NCBI GenBank assembly: GCA_001778635.1
Contig: MFHO01000010.1
Coordinates: 33,418-66,770, forward strand
Origin: Candidatus Giovannonibacteria bacterium RIFCSPHIGHO2_02_FULL_45_13
Lineage (GTDB): Bacteria; Patescibacteriota; Minisyncoccia; UBA11713; 2-01-FULL-45-33
Reading direction: 5' to 3'
Length of the DNA stretch: 33,353 bases
Part shown: piece by piece, positions 27,278 to 33,353 of the stretch
Position numbering within the stretch: the stretch's first letter is position 1
Layout of the letters: each line of letters begins with the position of its first letter
Translations under genes and position numbers: made by a program
The notes under the pieces: model-generated
Databases searched by the model: none
What the model was told of the DNA's origin: nothing
Seen by the model: only the letters and a program-made list of their open reading frames with translations

Positions 27278-27959
27278 TTGTATCTGTAATTAACGGCACG
27301 AAGGCAAAGCCGGAGTGCTCAATAGTATCAAATCCATGCGCCATATTGACGGTGGCGGTTTTATTTTTTTTAATAAACCCACACACCAAACAATTTGGTG
27401 TGTGGGTAAACTCAAAAATGCTGTGGCCTATCGGGGCTACAATTTTGCCGCCTGTTTTTAATTGGTTTTTCCAAGCTTCCGGCACTGTTTCTCCAGCCGC
27501 TGCGGCAATAATCTTATCAAACCCTCCAATCTTTTTGGCAATTTCCGGAAGACCCAAAGTGCCGTCTTGGCAGAAAAACTTTACATTCCTGGAAACTAAG
27601 TTTCCACTTGGAAACTTAGTTTCCAAGTTGGCTTTCCCCCACTCGCACAACTTAGGCACCCGCTCAATCGCATAGACATTGGCTCCGCAATACACCAAAA
27701 GCGCCGTCTGCCATCCGGAGCCGTAGCCAATTTCCATAATGTTGTCGCCGGGCATAGGATCTAAAAGTTCCAGCATAAACGCCACCGTCCACGGTTGTGA
27801 AATCGTCTGCCCTTCGCCGATTGAAAGCGGCTCGTCAACATAGGCATAATCCTCAAATTCTTTTGGCACGAAATTTTTCCTCTCCACCGCTCGAAATGCC
27901 TCAATCAACCTCGGATTTTTCAACACGCCTTTTTTGATTAAATCGTCTGTTAAAGCCAT
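27264..27959 (-). CDS. pcm: Protein-L-isoaspartate O-methyltransferase
   Basis: EPLSIGEGQTISQPWTVAFMLELLDPMPGDNIMEIGYGSGWQTALL. Confidence 0.93.
   Translation of the reverse strand: MALTDDLIKKGVLKNPRLIEAFRAVERKNFVPKEFEDYAYVDEPLSIGEGQTISQPWTVAFMLELLDPMPGDNIMEIGYGSGWQTALLVYCGANVYAIERVPKLCEWGKANLETKFPSGNLVSRNVKFFCQDGTLGLPEIAKKIGGFDKIIAAAAGETVPEAWKNQLKTGGKIVAPIGHSIFEFTHTPNCLVCGFIKKNKTATVNMAHGFDTIEHSGFAFVPLITDTNGRK
27377..27407. repeat. Perfect hairpin inside pcm
   Basis: ACCCACACACCAAA-CAA-TTTGGTGTGTGGGT, 14-bp perfect stem; encodes THTPNCLVCG. Confidence 0.9.
27590..27628. repeat. Palindrome doublet inside pcm
   Basis: TGGAAACT-A-AGTTTCCA (27590-27606) and ACTTGGAAACT-T-AGTTTCCAAGT (27606-27628); encodes NLETKFPSGNLVS. 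Confidence 0.9.
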
Positions 27960-27992
27960 GTCTAAATTTTAGCACAAACACATCCCTCATCT

Positions 27993-28015
27993 TGTCCGAA
28001 ACTTAGTTTCGGTCA
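27993..28015. repeat. RAYT-associated palindrome, copy 1 (supplies RAYT stop codon)
   Basis: TGTCCGAAACTTAGTTTCGGTCA; 17-nt palindrome at 27996-28012. Confidence 0.9.
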
Positions 28016-28653
28016 TCTAATAATAAGTAGTCGTCATTTCTGGCAGTTTCAATAAAACGCCCCACCTCTTTTTTATCAAAATCAAAATAATTGAGCAGGA
28101 AATCTGTCTTCAATAATTTCCCCCATCTGTTTTCACTTATATAATCCTGGAGACTGGACCAAGGATATTTATGCTCCCGTCTTTTCCAACCTTTGATATC
28201 TTTGGGATTAAGATGCGCGTACGCCAGTGCTCGCAACAAATAATTATCTCCGTTTAAATATTTGGCATCAAAAGTTCTTTCAAAAACATGCCCGCGTCTT
28301 TCATACTTCAAATTAAAATACTTTGCATAGCTAACAAGCAGCTTATGCATAAACAAGGAAATGTTGCCATCTTTTTTTTCGCGCAAAATCAAATGAAAGT
28401 GATTCGGCATAAAACAAAAACCGATTATATCTACAAGCGGCTTGCCTATATCCACCCTTCCATCTCTAATGTCCGAAACTAAGTTTCGGTCATAGAACCG
28501 ATCTAGATGTGCAATGTCGCGTTTTCCATTAGCCACAAATAATGTAGTTAAAAATCGTTTGTAGTCGCGGTCAGTACTAAACAAAGCCATATCGCCAATC
28601 ACGTGAGAATAAACGTGATAATATTCTCCTTCCGTAAAAGCGCACTTACGCAT
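28003..28653 (-). CDS. REP-associated tyrosine transposase-like protein (Y1_Tnp / RAYT)
   Basis: YYHVYSHVIGDMALFSTDRDYKRFL, HUH-type motif CFMPNHFHLILREK, FERTFDAKYL. Confidence 0.9.
   Translation of the reverse strand: MRKCAFTEGEYYHVYSHVIGDMALFSTDRDYKRFLTTLFVANGKRDIAHLDRFYDRNLVSDIRDGRVDIGKPLVDIIGFCFMPNHFHLILREKKDGNISLFMHKLLVSYAKYFNLKYERRGHVFERTFDAKYLNGDNYLLRALAYAHLNPKDIKGWKRREHKYPWSSLQDYISENRWGKLLKTDFLLNYFDFDKKEVGRFIETARNDDYLLLDDRN
28470..28492. repeat. RAYT-associated palindrome, copy 2 (inside the RAYT ORF)
   Basis: TGTCCGAAACTAAGTTTCGGTCA; encodes DRNLVSD in frame. Confidence 0.9.
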
Positions 28654-28667
28654 AATACCACCATTAT

Positions 28668-28690
28668 TGTCCGAAACTTAGTTTCGGTCA
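28668..28690. repeat. RAYT-associated palindrome, copy 3 (upstream of RAYT start)
   Basis: TGTCCGAAACTTAGTTTCGGTCA, 15 nt upstream of the RAYT start codon. Confidence 0.9.
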
Positions 28691-28703
28691 AGTTAGTAAA
28701 TAA

Positions 28704-28727
28704 AAAACCGCGATTGCTCGTGGTTTT
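28704..28727 (-). terminator. Terminator of the HIT-family gene
   Basis: Minus strand AAAACCACGA-GCAA-TCGCGGTTTT (one mismatch) followed by TT. Confidence 0.65.
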
Positions 28728-29328
28728 ATTTGAAATACGGCTTCAATCTCTTTACTGTTTCGCTCCATAATTTTTTATCCAGCTCCGAATCCATATTGCG
28801 CCAATTTGCGCGTTCAGGCCGACCGAGAGCTTCCGCTACAACTATCCGCAAATACTGCGGAGGCGCCGACGGGTTCCACATCACTCTCATTCCCCACAGA
28901 TCTTCCCAAAGCAAATATGGCTGTTTGCGCTTCCGATACAAATTACGCAAATCACTTAATGACACAACGCAGTCAACGTCATTTTTATAGAAATTATCCA
29001 GAATACGTTGTGTAATAATTTCAATGGCAGGCACAATATGCAAATGCGCGTGTTTTACTGTTTGGCCAACAATCCCATGCTCAAATACTATTCCAGGCGC
29101 TATGCCATATTCCACCAAATTCGCTTCAAATGTTTTTACTGCCAAATCTCCCAAAAGCTCAACTTCTTTCTTCCTCATCGCCCCAACACACTCCACATGT
29201 CGCTTCGGCGCCAAAAGAACATATCCGCCGTCGGTTATCTGCCCCAAAGTCGCAATTATCCAAAAATCTTTCGTTTCCCCGCAAAGCCGCTCTTCAAATT
29301 GGCTCCTGTCGCAAAAAACGCAGTCCAT
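28726..29328 (-). CDS. HIT-family nucleotide hydrolase/transferase-like protein
   Basis: CVFCDRSQF...GYVLLAPKRHVECVGAM...GIVGQTVKHAHLHIVPA (HxHxH). Confidence 0.85.
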   Translation of the reverse strand: MDCVFCDRSQFEERLCGETKDFWIIATLGQITDGGYVLLAPKRHVECVGAMRKKEVELLGDLAVKTFEANLVEYGIAPGIVFEHGIVGQTVKHAHLHIVPAIEIITQRILDNFYKNDVDCVVSLSDLRNLYRKRKQPYLLWEDLWGMRVMWNPSAPPQYLRIVVAEALGRPERANWRNMDSELDKKLWSETVKRLKPYFK

Positions 29329-29393
29329 TGAATGTCCTTTTCATCTTATTTAAAGATAACTCTCCCATCCCCTCCTTGTAAACACCTACCCCC

Positions 29394-29444
29394 TTCCCCT
29401 TCCCAAGGAAGGGGAAAAACAACACCCTCCCCTTCGGGGAGGGT
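29394..29444. repeat. Intergenic pair of hairpins
   Basis: TTCCCCTTCC-CAA-GGAAGGGGAA (29394-29416) and ACCCTCCCC-TTC-GGGGAGGGT (29424-29444). Confidence 0.8.
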
Positions 29445-29454
29445 AAGGGTGGGG

Positions 29455-29487
29455 TAAGAAAAAAGCTCCGCGTTATTGCGGAGCTTT
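29455..29487 (-). terminator. Terminator overlapping the stop codon of the 902-aa gene
   Basis: Minus strand AAAGCTCCGC-AATAAC-GCGGAGCTTT then TTT; stop TAA lies in the loop. Confidence 0.85.
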
Positions 29488-32181
29488 GACTTCTTCTTTT
29501 TTCCCATGTTGAGAGCTGAACACGTCAAGATCATGATCATGCAACAGCCGCTCCATAAACCCGTTGTTTTCCCTCTCGTAACCCGACTCTATTGGAGAAC
29601 CTCTAAAGCCGGTTTCAACTTCATACACCTTGCCTTCAAAAGACCTTATCTTGGTAATATTTACTCCAAAATCGGTCCTTTTCATTTTATTATCTTCAAA
29701 GAACGTCCTTAAAAGCAATGTCGGACACTGCACCATGTGCCTTGCGCCGATATTTTCTTCAGACTGCTGCATATCAAACGCCGTGTGCCAATTGCCAGCT
29801 ATAACAACTTGCGCATCCGAGTATTTTGCCAAAAGCCTTTCCGGCGGAATGCTCAATGTTTCATTGCGAGCAGTATGCGGATGGATGATTTTAACTTTGA
29901 CTCCGCAGGGCGTAACATATCTGATTTTCTCGTCGGGCAAATCCTTGAAAATCTTGGAATCAACAAACGCGCTAAGCGTTAGAAAATCTAGCTCAAGCGA
30001 GAAAAGTTTCAGTGTTTTTGAAATCTCACTCATCAGAAATTCTTTGAGTTTGTCGCGGAAATATGCCAGCGCTTTTACCGCGTCTCCAGTCTGCCAAAGA
30101 TCGTGGTTGCCCGCGCAATACGCGAAATCCACAAGCGACAAATTCATGCCGGAAAGCAATGCTTCGCGCGTCAGCAACTCGGGCTTTTTATCTTTCATAA
30201 AATCGCCGAACCACACTTTGAATGGAAGAATCATGCCAGTGCCAACCAACAAAGCGTAAACGTGTTCTTGCGTATTTAGATCCAGCCCCCAAAACACCTC
30301 TCCGCGTAAATGCAGATTGTGCACTTTAGAGCCCTGAATTCCATCGCCTGCGATTACAAGAGTGGAGGCGCGGTTTTCCAAAATGATCCGCGGCAGAGCT
30401 TCGAGCATAAATTTTACATCTGTAAGTACTGTGCCATCCGGATAAGTCGCCAAAGCGTGAACGCAGGCGCCGGAAACTATAGCTTCCTCGCAAAACTTTT
30501 CCGGCCATCTGTATCTGATCTTGCTCTGCAGAAAGCTATTTGAAAAATCGTAGAGTCTCCGTTTCTCATCATAAATAAGCCCGGCGCGAAAACGTTCAAG
30601 AGCATCTGCGGCGTTTTTAATTTCTTCCCTGGGCTTACCAAGTCTATCTGCCAAAACACCAAGAAACGTCGGGCGCTCTTTAATAACTTCGATGATGCTT
30701 TTTTGAAGATCGGTAGCGCTTGGCGGCACCTTGATAAGAGAACGTTCGTTGCGCACCAATTCCTTAAAATCGGAGAAAGTTACTGTATAATTGCCGTCTT
30801 TGCGAACCTTTACTACCCTAGTACCAACCTCGCTCTCGGCATCGTCTTTAGTTTCTCTCTCCGAAGGAACATGCAAATTCGGCAGGCCAATATAAGGACA
30901 CTTTGCCTCGCCAACAGCCGGTTTATGAATGCTGACACCGTATCCGCCAAAAGCCGCGAAATTCGGCGCGTGCCCAAGCACTTTAAGAATTACTCTGATC
31001 TGGCTTTGGATTTTTGTGCTTGCGAATTTAGAACGAAGACCGGTGCGCTGCAATGAAACAGGCAGCAAATTAAACGCTTTCTCAAGATGCTTCACCAAAA
31101 GAGGCTGATCATTTTTGTCTCCCCAATAAACGATATCGTCTCTAAGTTCAGCCAACTCTTTAGCTATCTCCGCCCCTATCCCTTTATCCAGAATAGGGCT
31201 GGTGAGAATATAAAGTTTAACCCACTCGCCATCCGGCTTTTTCAATCTTGGAAGACACATGGAAAGCTCTTTGGCAATTTGCATTAAATACATCTGCTCC
31301 CAGAGCGCTTTTTCGTCCCGTTTTTCGCCTTTTAATGCGCTTCGCAGATAAGGAAGCATTTCGCGCCCATCGACCAAACCTCCGGCCAAAATAGAAAAAT
31401 GCGCTCCGTGTGTCTTTTGAATATATTGATTAAGGTCTCCCAAACCCTCTCTAAATCCTTCGCTGCCGTAGTACAGTCCGGAGAAAATACAAACATTCGC
31501 GCCATTGCCGTAATATTGTTCAATTGGCATTTCGATCGGAAAAACCTTGGGCTCACGCAAATCAAATCCTTTGCGCGATATCGCGGCTTTTTTTTCATCT
31601 ATAAACAGCGAATAGCCGTGCGCATCCAATGGCTTGCGAAGGCTTTCAACGCACTTTTGTACTTCCGCCTTCCCTCGCACACCAAGTTCTACGGCAAGAT
31701 CCGAAAAATCAACACCAAGCGGGGCCTTGATTAGATACCCGAGCAAGACCTGCTGTTTATCAGTAAGTTTGGCACTGGTTACGGCTTTTCCGTTTTGCCC
31801 ATTTACCGAAGCCGCGCCCTTCAAAGTCCTCGTGCCGGCTACACCGAGCTGTTTGGCCAAAGTATGAACTTGGCTTGGCGTTACTTCAGGAAAAGTTTTG
31901 GAAATGGACCCCCTAACTTCAGCAATCGGGGCAGATGGATACACTTTTCTAAATTTCTCCCGCTCTTCTGGCGAGAGTTTTTCCGCAAGCTGTATTTTGG
32001 GACGCTTGATTTTAAAATCGCTAAACTTTCTGCGCGCTGTGGACCAAAGCGGCCTCACGCCGCCTCTTTTTTCAATAGCATCCAGAATCTCGTCCACTGG
32101 TTTGTCCTTGATGGAAATTAAAAACTTCCGACCAAGTTTTTCCCAAGCAATTTGTTTGCTGCTGCGTGATTTTTCAGCCAT
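29473..32181 (-). CDS. 902-aa protein with HTH/winged-helix-like segments and two metallophosphoesterase-like regions
   Basis: LVIAGDGIQG, YCAGNHDLW, VVIAGNWHTAF resemble MPE motifs; upstream region VCIFSGLYYGSEGF...ILAGGLVDG resembles a degenerate MPE core. Confidence 0.65.
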   Translation of the reverse strand: MAEKSRSSKQIAWEKLGRKFLISIKDKPVDEILDAIEKRGGVRPLWSTARRKFSDFKIKRPKIQLAEKLSPEEREKFRKVYPSAPIAEVRGSISKTFPEVTPSQVHTLAKQLGVAGTRTLKGAASVNGQNGKAVTSAKLTDKQQVLLGYLIKAPLGVDFSDLAVELGVRGKAEVQKCVESLRKPLDAHGYSLFIDEKKAAISRKGFDLREPKVFPIEMPIEQYYGNGANVCIFSGLYYGSEGFREGLGDLNQYIQKTHGAHFSILAGGLVDGREMLPYLRSALKGEKRDEKALWEQMYLMQIAKELSMCLPRLKKPDGEWVKLYILTSPILDKGIGAEIAKELAELRDDIVYWGDKNDQPLLVKHLEKAFNLLPVSLQRTGLRSKFASTKIQSQIRVILKVLGHAPNFAAFGGYGVSIHKPAVGEAKCPYIGLPNLHVPSERETKDDAESEVGTRVVKVRKDGNYTVTFSDFKELVRNERSLIKVPPSATDLQKSIIEVIKERPTFLGVLADRLGKPREEIKNAADALERFRAGLIYDEKRRLYDFSNSFLQSKIRYRWPEKFCEEAIVSGACVHALATYPDGTVLTDVKFMLEALPRIILENRASTLVIAGDGIQGSKVHNLHLRGEVFWGLDLNTQEHVYALLVGTGMILPFKVWFGDFMKDKKPELLTREALLSGMNLSLVDFAYCAGNHDLWQTGDAVKALAYFRDKLKEFLMSEISKTLKLFSLELDFLTLSAFVDSKIFKDLPDEKIRYVTPCGVKVKIIHPHTARNETLSIPPERLLAKYSDAQVVIAGNWHTAFDMQQSEENIGARHMVQCPTLLLRTFFEDNKMKRTDFGVNITKIRSFEGKVYEVETGFRGSPIESGYERENNGFMERLLHDHDLDVFSSQHGKKEEVKAPQ

Positions 32182-32260
32182 TTTCTTCCCTCTTTTTCAA
32201 TTCTACACACATATTAGCGGGTGTGTGGATAAAGTCAATTGTGAATAAATACGTTTAACT

Positions 32261-32266
32261 TATAAT
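32261..32266 (+). promoter_or_regulatory. Candidate -10 element of a possibly leaderless transcript
   Basis: Perfect TATAAT ending 6 nt before the ATG at 32273. Confidence 0.5.
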
Positions 32267-32272
32267 AAACTT

Positions 32273-32527
32273 ATGGAAAATCAATCAGGCATGCAGGTCA
32301 AAATAATGGTCGGCGTCGTTATTTTAGTAATTTTAGGCTTAGCACTTTGGTATTACTACGGCCGACCCAAAATAGAGCCGGTCAAAACCGCCGAAGACGC
32401 AATTGAGGCCATAAGCGCGCCCACCCTTGACGTCAAATCTAATCCAATCGAGGGAAAGGTGCCGGAGTTAAATCCGGTAGACCGCGCCAATCCGTTTAAA
32501 GACGCTTATAAGAATCCATTTGAATAA
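32273..32527 (+). CDS. Small single-TM hypothetical protein
   Basis: 84 aa, N-terminal TM VGVVILVILGLALWYYYG; 1-nt spacer to the next gene. Confidence 0.7.
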   Translation: MENQSGMQVKIMVGVVILVILGLALWYYYGRPKIEPVKTAEDAIEAISAPTLDVKSNPIEGKVPELNPVDRANPFKDAYKNPFE

Positions 32528-32528
32528 T

Positions 32529-33353
32529 ATGAAAAAAATACTTATTTTAACGGGCTTGCTGGTATTTGTTTTGTTTACAGCTCAAGCCCAAACCACAGGG
32601 AACGCCACATTATCTTTGGTGAAAGATAAAAGCAGCGATCTTTTTATTTTGACTTTAGGCGATACAAATGGCATCAAGTCTTTTAATTTGGAATTCCAAA
32701 CAACGGATAAACTCCCCTACGGCGGCGACCTTTCCGGATGTCCCAGAAGCAGAAAAATTGATAATATTGCCGCAATTAATGATTTAGATCTTGCCAAAAC
32801 CGTAAAAGCGATAATAGTTGACTGCGGCGGCGAAGAAACCGAGTTCGAAATTTCCTCCGTGGATGCGAGCGGCCGGGCCCAAGTGAAAAAATTGAGCAAG
32901 GAGCCTCCACCGCCGCCTCCACCGCCACCCTCGCCCGCTCCTACTCCGGCGCCAACTCCTGTAGAACCCAAAAAAGAACTCGACTACCCAATCGCCGCAT
33001 TAGGCAATTGCTCAAGCGAAGAATCGTGCAAAAAATATTGCGACGGTCCGGCGAACATGGAGCGCTGTATCGCGTTCGCCGAAGAACATAATTTGATACC
33101 GCGGGAAGAAATTGAGCGCGGCAAAAAATTTGTAAAGGTTGTTAAGGGCGGCGGAGGGCCTGGCGGATGTAAAACCGAAGCCGCTTGCGAAAGCTACTGC
33201 AATGATATCGGGAAAATTGATGAATGCGTTAAATTTGCCGAAGAACATAATTTTTTAAGTGCAAAGGAGCTTGCAGAAGCCAAAAAAGTCAAAGCGGCGT
33301 TAGACGCAGGCAAAAAATTTCCCGGTGATTGCCGCAATAAAAAAGCCTGCGAA
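32529..33353 (+). CDS. Secreted Pro-rich, Cys-repeat surface protein (3' truncated by window end)
   Basis: Open to the edge so missing from ORF track; MKKILILTGLLVFVLFTAQAQ signal; PPPPPPPPPSPAPTPAPTP linker; repeated CxxxxxCxxYC...C(I/V)xFAEEHNxL units. Confidence 0.85.
   Translation, partial: MKKILILTGLLVFVLFTAQAQTTGNATLSLVKDKSSDLFILTLGDTNGIKSFNLEFQTTDKLPYGGDLSGCPRSRKIDNIAAINDLDLAKTVKAIIVDCGGEETEFEISSVDASGRAQVKKLSKEPPPPPPPPPSPAPTPAPTPVEPKKELDYPIAALGNCSSEESCKKYCDGPANMERCIAFAEEHNLIPREEIERGKKFVKVVKGGGGPGGCKTEAACESYCNDIGKIDECVKFAEEHNFLSAKELAEAKKVKAALDAGKKFPGDCRNKKACE

Noticed and set aside
29630-30259. Plus-strand 209-aa ORF and other long antisense ORFs (e.g. 11800..12360, 2820..3380)
   Set aside because: Antisense to well-supported genes, no recognisable motifs, codon-shadow ORFs.
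32717-32971. Gly-rich minus-strand ORF (GVGAGVGAGEGGGGGGGGG)
   Set aside because: It is the antisense of the Pro-rich linker of the real plus-strand gene.
1-33353. CRISPR arrays, tRNA/rRNA genes, prophage or integrase genes
   Set aside because: None recognised on either strand: no regularly spaced direct repeats, no cloverleaf-like intergenic sequence, no integrase motifs.

Overview
This 33.4-kb window is a gene-dense bacterial chromosome segment that looks like Candidate Phyla Radiation (Patescibacteria/Parcubacteria-like); that taxonomy is inferred from gene style and was not computed. Almost all genes are on the minus strand. Housekeeping content: a CIRCE-controlled hrcA-grpE-dnaK-orf-dnaJ heat-shock operon; the infA-rpmJ-rpsM-rpsK-rpsD-rpoA-rplQ-rplM-rpsI ribosomal block; a PilM/FtsA-like gene, aspS, a sensor kinase, an M50 protease, frr, a holB-like gene, mreB, hicBA, murA, trmD, a KH-domain gene, rpsP, a gpsA-like gene, an mlaC-like gene, mltG, pcm, a RAYT (Y1_Tnp) gene, a HIT-family gene, a 902-aa winged-helix/metallophosphoesterase-like protein, and a secreted Cys-repeat protein running off the right edge. 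The strongest hidden signal is a set of short, highly palindromic elements. Several are 1-nt-centre palindromes in inverted pairs, and they sit IN FRAME inside conserved housekeeping genes (dnaK, aspS, murA twice, trmD twice, pcm twice). A RAYT gene lies next to this set and carries a matching palindrome at its stop codon, inside its ORF and just upstream of its start. This resembles the Rickettsia palindromic elements / REPINs, and in this form may be an undescribed protein-remodelling repeat system. Other points: TrmD has SIGHY instead of SIGDY (proposed catalytic Asp to His); the histidine kinase has Asn at the phospho-acceptor His position; a 24-bp direct repeat brackets a 1.6-kb insertion-like block with a truncated hicA; an mlaC-like/gpsA-like pair overlaps by 4 nt; AspRS appears to lack the GAD insertion domain; and two intergenic spacers are identical over 26 nt.
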